From: Cochliopodium minus
Taxonomy: Eukaryota; Discosea; Himatismenida; Cochliopodiidae
Length of the DNA: 21,421 bases
NCBI GenBank assembly: GCA_024220525.1
Contig: JAMYWO010000469.1
Coordinates: 2,557-23,977, forward strand
Direction of reading: 5' to 3'
A program made the position numbers and the translations under genes. The notes under the pieces were generated by a model. It saw only the letters and a program-made list of their open reading frames with translations. It made no database searches and was not told where the DNA came from. Every line of letters starts with the position of its first letter. Position 1 is the first letter of the stretch. This document shows, piece by piece, positions 9,681-21,421 of the stretch.

Positions 9681-10715
9681 TCAACAATCAGCCATTTTTG
9701 ATAAATCTTCGATTGCTTTTTGTCCCTTTTCCACTTTGATTACTGTTCTTTTGGCACTAGGATCTGATTCATCTTCTTTAAAAAGAACCCAAGAGGGGTA
9801 TCCCTCCAAATTTACATCATCACAACTAGGATAGCTTCCTCCTAACTGTTTACCATCACAGTCGTTATATATTATAAAATTGAATGCATCTCCGAACATA
9901 TCTTTTTGGTGCATGCAATGTCCACACAAATGACTCCCATACATTACTTCAAAATTTTGAATTTAATTAAAATTAAAAAATAAAAAATAAAAATTTTATT
10001 TAAATCTCAAATTACCCCATCCTTTTGAAGTTAAACACTTTGCGACATTTAGGGCATTTTCAAAATCTAGTTCATAAGGATTTGAAAAAAGAAGAGGCAA
10101 ATTAAAAGCAAGCAATAAAACAAAGTGGATGATAAAAATAAAAAAGACGATCCACTTTAATACTTCGAATAAATGAGATAGAAATGTCAAATTCAAAAAT
10201 GATTGCACGCTAAGTTTTTCAGGGAATTGTTCTAAAAGGTAGAGGGGATTAAAATTAAAAAAATTAGAAAGAATGTGAAACTCACCTCTTAACAATTTAA
10301 AAGCCAAGATGAAAATAACAAAAGTGATGGCATGGATGATGGTACATACTGGACAAATTGCACCAATCACATATTCAAGATAGAAGAAATAAAAGATAAA
10401 GAGGAAACCCAAAAAAGACCAAAGAAAAAGGCCAAAGATGCAGTATTTCTTTTCAATTTTGATTGGATTTAAAAGTGCATGAATAGCCATTATTAAAAAG
10501 ACACCGTACCAACTAACCCCCAAGAATGCAATTGGAATATTCATTATATATGCATATTTGCTTGTTAATACTGATGTGCAAGAAAAATGATCAGATAGAT
10601 CACAGATTGCTGATTGTCCCATTTTAAGAGAATAATGCTCATAAATGGTATAAAAAGAAACCAATAATCCAACTATTCCCAACAATATTATTATTTTCAA
10701 CATTCCCTTTCCCAT
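9681..10715 (-). CDS. VKOR-thioredoxin fusion membrane protein
   Basis: Vitamin K epoxide reductase-type disulfide-forming enzyme with a C-terminal thioredoxin-like domain. Such fusions exist in bacteria and plant plastids, where a quinone-linked VKOR domain oxidises its attached Trx partner. Exons 10286-10715, 10016-10231 and 9681-9946 give 303 residues. TM1 is at about 6-24. The loop cysteine pair is C38 and C46 (ICDLSDHFSC), spaced by eight as in VKORC1. Further TM segments lead to the active CPVC pair (C121/C124), and a last TM lies at about 178-202. The Trx-like part begins at YGSHLCGHC (C223/C226), with a conserved EGYPSWVLF near the cis-proline position. The first intron is 54 nt, stop-free and in phase, so retention would also be readable. 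An in-frame start at 10784 is possible, but 10715 puts the hydrophobic helix next to the N-terminus. Confidence 0.87.
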
Positions 10716-10973
10716 CTTCTCAAAAATAAAAATTTGATTCTGAAAATAATTATTTTTCCAATTTATATTACCATATTTGATCAAATTAGGATTTTTTTTT
10801 AATTTAACTTGTACACCTCATAAAAAAAATTTATTTTTCAATTTATAATGATCTGTATAATCAAATTTAAATGGGAGATAATGAAAAGAGATCAAGTTTC
10901 AGAAACCCTTTTTTTTTTCCAAACAATAATTTTTTAATAAAAAAAAATTGTTGAAAGATTTTCATTAAATTCG
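10716..10973. promoter_or_regulatory. Shared 5' region of VKOR-Trx and SPRY genes
   Basis: 258 bp between two divergent start codons, AT-rich with poly-A/T runs. It must contain both promoters unless distant elements are used. No recognisable motif could be assigned. Confidence 0.45.
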
Positions 10974-12188
10974 ATGGGAAACAACAAATCAAAGTCAAAT
11001 CAATCAAACAATATATCAACAAACGATCTAACAGAACAAAATATAAATTATGGAACGTTTATTTTGGCTGGATTCACTTTTGATAATTGTGAGATATTAG
11101 GTGAAACAATTTAATCTTTATAATTGAAACATACCTCTTCTAACAATATATATATACTTAAAGGCGTATCAACTTCAAATTATCCAAAGAAAGTTATGAG
11201 CAATGGATCGAGAGTAATAGCAACACCAGATTTCCCATTTTTAGATAATCACTATTATTATTTCGAGGTGAGACTTTGTCAAACAAAATTAATTCACTTA
11301 ATTCTTTTATTAATTGTTATATTTTTTTTTTTCATAAATATTAACAATTCATTACAAAAAAGGCGATCCTTTCTGACAGTAATTAATTTTTTTAATTTTT
11401 ATTTTGTGATTCCTCAATTGAGTGATTCAATTTATTAATAATTATAAATTTTTTTTTGAAAAAAAAAAGCACATTCTTATTCAGACTATTGTTCAATGGG
11501 AATAAGAAGCAAAGGAGATAAGTATCCTTGTTTGTGGTTCCAAAAAAAGTCTTACGTAAATGAAATAATTTGAAAAAAAACAAAATCATAAATTAAATTT
11601 AAAATAGTCGTTAGTGTCAAATAGTGGAATATGGAGGTAGAAATATGAAAATATTCAAAGTAAAATTTTAAATTTTCATTTAAAAAAATGATCAGTGAAG
11701 GATCAATAGGTAAAAAAAAAAATTTAATTGAACAATTTAATAAAATAATGATAAAAGGTTTGTTGAGCGAAAATTATGAAAAGAGGGGAGGAGTGTGCGA
11801 CATTTCATTCGATTACAAAAATAAAAATTCTATAGGGATATTGGTGGACATGTGTAAATATAAATTACATTTTTTTGTGGATGGAATACCAAAAGAAAAT
11901 TATGTTTGTTATTTTCGAAGAGGGGAAACTTACTATCCTGCTTTTTGTTTTTCTGAATCTGCTGAACTAGTTACTAAATTTCCGAAAAAACTTCCTGAAG
12001 AATTGAGTTTTTTGTTAGGCTGGTCAAAAGAAAATCATAAATTTTTTCCAAAAAAGATAAGGGATTCTATTTTTTTAATGATGATTTTCCGTTTTCGTTT
12101 TAACCAGAAAAACAAGCTCCCAATACCCAAAAATGTTTTATTTATTGTTTTTCAAATGCTTTGTTCAAATCCTTCTGATATTTATTAA
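10974..12188 (+). CDS. SPRY/B30.2-domain protein, N-myristoylation-like start
   Basis: Single SPRY-domain protein of 268 residues, probably a protein-interaction module; the partner is unknown. Seven exons keep frame: 10974-11100, 11164-11267, 11363-11378, 11470-11555, 11608-11636, 11696-11709 and 11758-12188. The N-terminus MGNNKS fits an N-myristoylation consensus (Gly2, Ser6), suggesting membrane attachment. SPRY features in order are HYYYFE, CSMGIRSKGDKYPCLWF, SLVSNSGIW, VCDISFDYKNKNSIGILVDM, KLHFFVDGIP and YYPAFCFSESAEL. The 16-nt exon (AILSD plus one base) is needed to restore frame between the YYYFE strand and the HSYSDYC segment. A 48-nt stop-free intron before the last exon could be retained, giving a longer isoform. 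The C-terminal 50 residues are basic and unrecognised. Confidence 0.75.
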
Positions 12189-12271
12189 AAAAAAAAAAAC
12201 TGTAATATTTATTTTTGGGGACTTAAATCAAAAAAAGATTTAAATAATTAAATAATATTTAATTTAAAAGT

Positions 12272-13968
<1,697 letters not shown>

Positions 13969-14267
13969 TTTTTGAAGGAGAAATAATTTCAATTAAACAA
14001 TTTTTTTTATTTCGAAAATATTATTTTGTTTTCAGAAATTTTTAAGATTCACAAATTAGATCCTAATGATATTCTCCGCCATTCATTCATTTCAAATTTT
14101 TAGACCATGAGCTTAATATTACTCCATATTGTTTTGAGATTAAAATAATTGTCTTGGCAGAACAAGAAACAAATACTAATCAAAAGATTACTATCAATTT
14201 GATCATAAAGGATTGTAATGCTTTATTTATTCAATTCAAATTCAAAAGGAATTTTTAATGAAGAAAA
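13969..14267 (+). other. Gap between ADK start and kinase stop; possible gene fragment
   Basis: Plus-strand frames here look more protein-like than expected. One reads IHKLDPNDILRHSFISN (about 14049-14099); an overlapping frame reads DHELNITPYCFEIKIIVLAE onward to a stop near 14258. Together they faintly recall the C-terminal part of dynein light chain roadblock (LDP, then HE-x-x-x-x-P, then hydrophobic strand), split by a frame change or short intron. No matching 5' exons are visible upstream, where the ADK first exon lies on the other strand. It could equally be chance. Confidence 0.2.
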
Positions 14268-16339
14268 CTAGTTCATAGGTACATAATCACCATTGTTTCC
14301 ACCATCATTATCATCATTATCGTCATTATCATCATTGTTGTCATCTTGATTATTATTGTCGATTTGTTGATTGTCATCATTCTTATCAACCAAACAATTT
14401 TTGAGATCAAAAAACAATTGTTGAAAGGTAGGACGAGAAGAAGGCTCAAAACTCCAACACTTATTCATTATTTCAAAGACTTTGACGGGACAATGTTTGG
14501 GAATGGGGAGGACGGGCTGGTAGAGGGGATCATGGCAGTTGAGGACGCGGTGTTGGATTTGCATGGATTCCAAATCTTCGTAGGGGACCTCTCCGAAAGA
14601 AAAGATCTCCCATAACACAACTGCAAAGCTCCAAATGTCACCTAAATATTTTTTTTCGAAAAAAAATTTTAATAAAAGAAAAAAATAATTTTTTCATTTA
14701 TTTTTTTAAAAATTATTTTTTCTTTCTAAAAATAGACCTTTGTGATCGAAATAGTTTTTGAACTGTTCGGGAGGACAATATCTAAGTGCAATGGAAGCAT
14801 TGGCGGGCTTTTTTTGGCTCTCCTCTACTTTCCTATGCCTGTAGTACGTATCTGTCACTCTACTAAGTCCGAAGTCTGTTATTTTCAGTCTGAACGTGTC
14901 CTCTCCTGTTGCTTGCACCAAGATGTTTCCTATTTTCAGATCTTTTTTTTTTTTGTTTAACAATAAAGATTTTAAAAAACGATAAAACAATAAGAATTAA
15001 ATGAAAAATTTTAATAAAATCAATAAAATTAATAAAATTAATAAAAATAATAAAAAAATTTATTAATTCAAATTGAAATTTTTTTTTTTACCTCTGTGCA
15101 ACACTCCACAACTATTAATATGATCCATTCCACAAGCAATTTGCATACCGAAATCAATCAGTTGATTGCAACCAGATTTGATGGAGTCTATCTTGTTCAT
15201 AAGCGGATATTTCATTTTTTTGATCCAATGAAGGAGATCACCATCACCTATCCTGAATTAATTTTTTTTTTTTAATGATTATATAATTTTTCAGTGAATT
15301 TTAAATTTCGTATAAAAGATCAAATATATATATATACTAAAAACTATAATATGACCCATTATAATTTGTATAATTTTTATGTCAACATAAGATGATATAT
15401 CAATCAGAAATTTTATCATTTGATGTGTTTTTATTCCTTTACCATTCTGAAATAAGTTCGATTTGTGATAATCCTTCTCCTATAGGCCTCAAACATACCC
15501 CAAAAATGGTGGCAACATTGGAATGAGGGGAGATCTTTTGGATGGCGAAAATTTCTTTTTTGATCATCTCCTTGGCGATTTCATTGTCGATCCCTTTATC
15601 CTCTTTGATCTTCAGAATTTTAATGGCAACATATTCCATTTTTTTTCTTAGTCCCCTATACACTTCTCCAAAATTCCCTTCTCCTGTAACAGATGATGAA
15701 TCCTTTTCTATATCTTCGTGATTGATGATGCATTGGATCATCATGTTTCCCAATTGCTCTTCAATCACCAATTCCATATCAACTTTGTTTCCTTTGAATT
15801 CGAAACAAAATTGCTGCCAATGTGATGGTTCTTTGATTTTGATATTTTGATTATATAATAGTGCCATCCCCAGTATATTTATTTGAAACTTTTCAGCTAT
15901 CGTTTTTGATATTTCATAGAAATCGTCGTTTTTACAAAATGGAAATTTATAAGTTTCTTTTATATCATTCTTTATTCTTGTTATTGTCAATAATATAGGA
16001 TTTATTTGTCTGATTTTAATTGAGGGTGTGGAATTTTCATTCTTTATCCATTCTTCTATATATTTTGTCAATGCAAAATCTATTCCAAAGCGAACAATAA
16101 ATGAGATATTTAAATAAAAATTTATTTTATTTTTTGCATTTAAAAAATAAATTACCATCTTCTATTTGAATCTCTGGTTTCATTGTGAATAATTGGAATC
16201 TATTTCCTAATCCATTTATATTAAAAAATTTCTCCATTGATAGCAATTTTGCTGTCCATGGGGAATCCATTTTAATCATGCCTTGCTCTTTTCCACATCT
16301 TTCAGCAAATTCCTTTACAAAAATAATTTTTTGTTCCAT
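14268..16339 (-). CDS. Tyrosine-kinase-like (TKL) protein kinase
   Basis: Protein kinase of 519 residues from five exons (16156-16339, 15443-16079, 15092-15252, 14738-14941, 14268-14641). The first 190 residues match no family I can name; residues 100-170 might be a PB1/ubiquitin-like fold (weak). The kinase domain spans about 190-475: glycine loop GEGNFGEVYRG, VAIK with Lys at about 215, Glu at about 237, GVLHRDLKIGNILV (catalytic Asp 328, across a splice), DFGLSR (Asp 350), RYCPPEQF, GDIWSFAVVLWEIFSFGEVPYED and CWSFEPSSRPTFQQL. The C-lobe is tyrosine-kinase-like, whereas HRDLKxxN is of Ser/Thr type, so TKL with unknown specificity is the best call. All catalytic residues are present. The tail is an Asp/Asn run ending in YVPMN. 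The start codon is 102 bp from the copine start, head-to-head. Confidence 0.9.
14296..14365. repeat. Asp/Asn-coding trinucleotide tract in kinase tail
   Basis: An imperfect ATC/ATT trinucleotide run on the plus strand encodes the DDNNDDND-type acidic tail of the kinase on the minus strand. It is likely an unstable, length-variable region. Confidence 0.8.
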
Positions 16340-16441
16340 TTTTTATGGTGAGTTTAAAAGATGAAATTTTTTTTATTTATTTTTGAATAAATAAAAAAAA
16401 GTTTGTTTTCGATCAAGAATAAACAAATACTGAATTTAAAA
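16340..16441. promoter_or_regulatory. Compact bidirectional promoter region (kinase/copine)
   Basis: Only 102 bp separate the two opposed start codons, so both core promoters and 5' UTRs must fit here or overlap the coding regions. The sequence is almost all A/T, with one slightly G/C-richer patch (TTTCGATCAAG, about 16408-16418). Confidence 0.5.
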
Positions 16442-18041
16442 ATGGATTCATTGCTTGATTTGGAATTCATTATAATGTCTCTTTTTTTCAAATAAACAAT
16501 CATAGTATAATCTCAATTTTTTCCAAATTTTATCAGGGAGGAAAGAAAGAAAATCAAAAAGGAAAGGAAACAATATATGTTGGTTATAGAAGCAGATTTT
16601 CAAAAGTAAATCTCTTTGAATGGATTCAAAAAAACTGATTTTTTTATTTATTTAGTACTGGACAATATCATTTATACCATCACTCAAAACCATTCATCTT
16701 TCAAAGAATCATCGAAAATGAGGATAAATTAAAATACAAAAGGAAATTGAATTCAATAAAAATGGAATATTTCTTCCCGAGAGAACAAAAGATAAAGATA
16801 ATACTCTTTTCAGTAAAGAATGTAGTAAGAATTAATATTTCTTTTTGACATATTCCTTGTTATATTTATATGTATTATCCTTAATTTTGCTTTTTAATTT
16901 AACTGATATTCTGGAAAGGATAATGAAGAAATCAATCTGTTGGATAGAAATTCTCCAAATTTATTTTTCCGTTCCAACATGGAATCATTATCACAGCAAT
17001 CCAACAATGTGGATAAAAAAATTGTGGCTTATTATGTAAGAAAAATAAAAATTAACGATATTTTGAAAAAAAAAAAAAAATATAAAATAAACTGAAAATG
17101 TTTTTGTAAAAATCTTGAATTATTCGAAAATTAATCAAATTTTTGAATTCTGTTTATATCAGATCAAGTATAATGATTAAAATGATTTACAAAATTTTTT
17201 TCATATTATAATTTTTATATATTTAAAAAATGTTATTCGTTAAATTGACAATCGATTGTGAGATAATAATTTTTTTTTTTTTTCATTAAATTGAATAGGA
17301 AACAAAATTCTCAGAATTGTTAATGTCAAAAAGAAAAATGTGGATAGAAATGAATGATGACAAAATAAACATCCAAGAAAACGAGTACGAACGCAAGCTC
17401 TTTTTCAAAGTGCTGATCAACGAGGAGAAATCGAACAAACACTTTTATGTCAACTCTTTCTTTTCGCCCACCATCCTCAATCTCACCAAAACATCCATTC
17501 CCCAATCGAGAAGTTCCTCTTCTTCTTTACCCAAAAAGATTTCCGGAGAATTTTCCAAAAAAAATGATAATTCGAGTGTTGATAACAGCATACCTAATAC
17601 TAGTGTTGATAATATTTCAACTATTGACAATAATCTCAATGGCATTTGTAAAAAATTTTCAAAAAAAAATTTTAGTTCAGTTTTTTAATTAATAAAAACA
17701 AATTTTTCAAAAAAAAAATTTAGAATTAATTATTGTTAATTTTAGAATTAATTATCAAAATAAATTGCAAAAACCAAATAATTTTTTTGTAACTTTTTTT
17801 AAAAAAGATAATATAAGTACTGAAGGAGAAACATTCAAGACAGTTTTTGTTGACGAAAATTCTTCAACTGATTCTACCTTTAGCAGCAATACCATCCCTC
17901 CTTTAAAAATAAACAACCTTCCTGAATTAATTAGTAATTTTTTAGATTCTCATTATTTTTATTTTATTTATTTTATTTAAATTTATTTTATTTAAATTTA
18001 TTATTTTTCATTTTATTCATTTCTTTTCTTATTTTTTATTT

Positions 18042-18078
<37 letters not shown>

Positions 18079-20061
18079 TATTTTTTATTATATTTTTTAT
18101 TTTATTTTTCATTTTTTTAAAAAGAGAAACAGGGAAGTAACACAGTAAGCACAGATGAAGACACAACCAGCACTGAAGAATTTACAACCACTCTCGACAA
18201 AAATAGCATCATCAATAATAACAGTGAATACAATAACAAATATGGCAATAATTTCATTGATAGTAATGTTATTAAAAATCAAGAAAAAATTGATGATAAT
18301 CACAAATGTATTGATATCAATAAAGACGAAATTCAAATTAAAAATGAAGGTAAAAAATAAATAATAAAATTAAATTATCTGAAATTAAAAATAACAATTA
18401 TTTTTGAAAAATTAATAATAAAAAATTCATTTTATTATTGTTTTATTATATATCATTTATTATATATAAACGGTAAAATTTGTTTTATTTTTTTTTGTGC
18501 CAAAAACATGTCTTTTTTTAATACATTGATTAATTTATAAGATGAAACATTAAATTTAAAATTGACAATAATCTTAGTTAACACAGAAGAAATCAACAAC
18601 ACAAAAAACACGCTCAAAGAAAGGAAACAAAGCAACGAGAACGAAGGGTTAAACAGCTCTCCGACCAGATCTCCCAGGAACATCCCCAAGTTTCTTTTGA
18701 ATCTTTCTTTATTCAAGTTTTTGATGTCGGGGTTCAAATTGAATGTTCTTTTTGGAATCGATTTCGCCTCTTTTTGTACTACTAAAGAAATTTCTGAGGA
18801 AAAAGTTTTTCAGAGAAAGCAGAAAAAAATCTTCAAGCATTATCTCCACATGATGAGGCTCATCGTCTTCCATCTCAGACCTTATTCTCATTCTTTTCGA
18901 TTTTTTGCGATTGGTGATAAAAAAGATTTGAATATCGAAAAAGAGAAAGAAAAGTTTTATAAGGAGATGAATTTTCATCTCAATATTCCATCCACTAACA
19001 AAAAAAAATTTGGCGCCAAAAAAAATGATGAAAATAATAATCAAGATACACGGAATGATAAACAAGATATAGATCATAATGATGATGATAATAATAATCA
19101 AAAAGAGGATTCTTTTTTTGATCATTCTGATGATGAAAACTCTTCGAAACAATCTCTTTATAAACATCTCAAAAAAGAATTCTTTGAAAACATTTCTTCT
19201 TTTAAATCTTCCTTTAACAAAACCAAGGAAAGCACAGAGGAACATGAAAAGCAGGCTCACCCCTTTTTCCACTCCTTCATCAAGAAATCCACCAAAATTT
19301 CCGACAGTTTTGAGAAGAAGAGCAACGTTTACACCCTATCCTTTCTTTTGACTCCACACAAACATGCCTCTTCCTTTTTTTCTTCTTGTTTTCCTTTATT
19401 AAGTTCCTCTTCTTTTTCCCCCATTTCCTTTTGTAATTTTTTTTAATAATATTATTATTTTGATGATTTTATATTTGGTTTTTTTTTTAATATTTTAATC
19501 AAAAAAAATTCTTTTAATAAAAATTTATTTTTTCGTTTAATTACACTTAATTTTATTTTTCCATTTTTTTTTTACTTTTTTATTATATTATTTGATGATA
19601 GTCATTTGTGGTGTTGACAACTCAGTGGATTACCTCATCGAAATGAAGAAAGTGGATGATCAGGTCAACAATCTCATCAGCTCCCCTTTCAACACACACA
19701 ACATTCAAAATTTGAAAAGTCTTTACCAACAATCTTCTAAATCACTAAATTCTCCACAAAGATCCAATTTGACTGTATTTTTATTTATTATTTTTTATTT
19801 TTTTATTTTTTTATTTTTTTTTTTTAATTTTATTTTTAATATTATTTTTTTTTAATTTTTATTATTATTTTGATTTTTTATTTTTAGGTTGTTTCTTATC
19901 ACCCTAATCCTTTCACCCACTTGGGCTCTTACAGCTCCATTTTCCTTCTCAACTTACTCAAGTGTTTGCCCAACCAAATTATCCATTTCATGGTGACCAA
20001 TTCCAACCAGCCCAACAACTCGAGCCAAATTTACTTTTACGACAAAAAATTTGTGATTTGA
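16442..20061 (+). CDS. Divergent copine (C2-C2-vWA/copine)
   Basis: Copines are Ca2+-dependent phospholipid-binding proteins with two C2 domains and a von Willebrand A-like domain that binds partners. Ten exons (16442-16476, 16537-16605, 16656-16824, 16919-17035, 17299-17674, 17724-17933, 18125-18349, 18542-19432, 19602-19774, 19888-20061) join to 812 residues, well above the usual 530-560. C2A (about 5-105) has YKRKLNSIKMEYFF before KIKIILFSV. C2B (about 210-330) has LIIVNFRINYQNKLQ and TFKTVFVDENSS. The vWA/copine part has FKFLMSGFKLNVLFGIDFAS, then FRFFAIG, PISFFICGVDNSVDYLIEM and a final LLKCLPNQIIHFMVTNSNQP, matching the copine end. The C2 calcium aspartates are largely missing, and the MIDAS triad reads DFASF instead of DxSxS. 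Ser/Asn/Asp-rich insertions break C2B and the vWA fold. Splice sites between 17674 and 18125 are the least certain. Confidence 0.75.
17941..18118. repeat. T-rich TTTTTTA-type simple repeat in copine intron
   Basis: Short TTTATTT and TTTTTTATT units fill the intron between copine exons ending at 17933 and starting at 18125. The character is the same as 1-103. Confidence 0.75.
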
Positions 20062-20181
20062 AAAAAAAAAAATCTTTTTTGAATTTGTTAAATAAAGGAA
20101 AATTTAATTTAAATAAATTTTTGAATAAAAAACTTTTTGAAACAAACTTTATAATACATTCTTTTTTATTTTTTTATATTT

Positions 20182-21336
20182 CTATTTTGAATTCAAAATT
20201 TGGTTCTGGAGAAGTGGACCCAACGGCAAGTCCTCGTACTTCTCGATCAAAGAAAACAACTCTTTCCAATAACAATTTTCAAATTCCAAATAATTTGTAA
20301 AAGAGGAGGGATCCACTATTTCGCCAACATGATATCTGATTTTAGCAGGTAGAGGACCAAAAAAGAAGCTGGGGAAAGGATCTAATTCAAAATATGTTAT
20401 TTATTTTGATTTTTGATTTTTTTTTTATTTTTTTTTGAATTTTTTTTGGTTGATTTTTACATCCAGTGTTAGTGACAAACCAATTACGAATTCCGCTCAA
20501 AAAATTTACAGTAACAAAAGTGGAGTTTTCGCCCTTTGCAAAAATAGGACAAAGTCCCACCTTTTCTTCGAAAGCCAGCTTGATAAATCCTATTTTTTTT
20601 GTTTGGAAAAATAAATAATAAATTAAAAATTTGTAAAAAAAAAATAAAAATATTTATTTTTCAAGAAATAAAAATAAAATAATACCTTTATGCCTAAAAA
20701 CCAATTCCAAATTATTTCTTGATGAATTGATCATTTCTCTTACTCCTTTTTTCATTTTTAATATTTTATTTAATTTTTTTCATTTTGAATTTTTTTTATT
20801 TTTGGTTTTTTTAGTTTTTTATTTTTAAATTTTTAGTTTTTTAATTCATATTTTTTATTTTATTTTACCCCCAGGCAAAACAACAACAGAATTAACTTTG
20901 TCCTTTTCTCTCAAAATGTTGAGAAATGTATCTTTGGAAGCATTTACAACTCCTTCAAAAAAAAAAATGAAAAAATAAAAAGAAAAATTAAACAAAAAAT
21001 AAAAATTGGAAAAATAAAGGTTAAAAAATAAAAATTAAAAAAAAAATATTCAAAAATAATTTCCAAATAATCAAAAAAATTTTTATAAAAAATTTTTCAT
21101 TTTAAAAAAAATTAACAATAAAGAAAATAATAAAAAAATTTTAAAAAAAAAAATAAAATAAAAAAACAAAAAAATCGAAGAAATAAACTATAAAGTGATT
21201 CTCAAAATAAAAATAATTTAATTTTTATTACCCATCCATAGACAAAGTTCTCTTAAAATGGGAACTCTGAACAACAAACGAGTAGCAGCAACATATGTTT
21301 CCCCCTCTTTTTTCTCAGAAAAATTTTTCGTTTCTG
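20182..21336 (-). CDS. DGAT2/MGAT-family acyltransferase, 5' end missing
   Basis: Endoplasmic-reticulum acyltransferase of the diacylglycerol O-acyltransferase 2 family, which makes triacylglycerol or related esters. Visible exons 21232-21336, 20869-20952, 20686-20745, 20461-20589 and 20182-20381 join in frame. They show the family's order: TRLLFRVPILRELCLWMGVV (as in PFMRELMLWMGGVSV), then VVVLPGGVREM, then FRHKGFIKLAFEEKVGLCPIFAKGEN and FGPLPAKIRYHVGEIVDPSSF near the C-terminus. The catalytic HPHG box and N-terminal membrane hairpin would lie upstream, outside the window. The last exon's YWKELFSLIEKYEDLP is the usual terminal helix. Substrate (DAG, MAG, wax or sterol) cannot be told. It converges on the copine gene, with 120 bp between stops. 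Confidence 0.82.
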
Positions 21337-21345
21337 CTTCAATAT

Positions 21346-21420
21346 AATTTTATAATTTTATAATTTTATAATTTTATAATTTTATAATTTTATAATTTTA
21401 TAATTTTATAATTTTATTTT
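21346..21420. repeat. ATAATTTT 8-bp microsatellite at window end
   Basis: About nine perfect 8-bp units. They directly precede, on the minus strand, the most 5' visible exon of the acyltransferase gene, so they are read as intron sequence. Confidence 0.9.
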
Positions 21421-21421
21421 T

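Noticed and set aside
18709-19272. 187-codon minus-strand hydrophobic frame with Ile/Phe runs
   Set aside because: Antisense of the copine vWA exon; the Ile runs are the complement of Asn/Asp codons.
19962-20300. 112-codon plus-strand frame overlapping the copine stop
   Set aside because: It runs out of frame through the last copine exon and antisense to the acyltransferase exon. Both of those have family support.

Overview
The window is protein-coding DNA from an AT-rich, gene-dense, intron-rich protist, most likely a free-living amoeboid or amoeboflagellate cell. The support is as follows. Genes are broken by short (about 45-110 nt, a few longer) very A/T-rich GT-AG introns. Gene content is purely eukaryotic: PROPPIN, SBDS, COP9 subunit 4, copine, TKL kinase, RapGAP and DGAT2-type acyltransferase. 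TAA, TAG and TGA all serve as stops, so the code looks standard. The copine and the cyclic-nucleotide/GRAM cassette recall Dictyostelium-like or Anaeramoeba-like cells, but I cannot assign a taxon. Exon joins were worked out by hand. For all eight complete genes the joined exons keep one frame from start to stop.

Layout. 1-1026 (+): 3' part of a PROPPIN (Atg18/WIPI) gene. 1181-2270 (-): SBDS ribosome-maturation factor. 2589-6335 (-): a 1078-residue protein joining a Rap GTPase-activating domain to a cNMP-GRAM-cNMP sensor cassette, the most interesting gene here. 6336-8120: the only long intergenic stretch, holding a 226-bp direct duplication, a 14-bp-arm hairpin and a decayed copy of part of the SBDS gene. 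8121-9563 (+): CSN4. 9681-10715 (-): VKOR-thioredoxin fusion. 10974-12188 (+): SPRY-domain protein with 16-nt and 14-nt micro-exons. 12272-13968 (-): adenosine kinase. 14268-16339 (-): tyrosine-kinase-like protein kinase. 16442-20061 (+): a divergent copine. 20182-21421 (-): DGAT2-family acyltransferase, 5' end cut by the window.

Genes are packed mostly tail-to-tail or head-to-head, with 80-330 bp between them. The gap between the kinase and copine start codons is only 102 bp. Neighbours do not form one pathway. Several (RapGAP-cNMP protein, copine, TKL kinase, PROPPIN) belong to membrane/phosphoinositide and small-GTPase signalling. The others are housekeeping: ribosome maturation, neddylation control, disulfide formation, purine salvage and triglyceride synthesis. 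Both window ends lie in simple repeats inside introns. No tRNA, rRNA, CRISPR or intact mobile element was seen.
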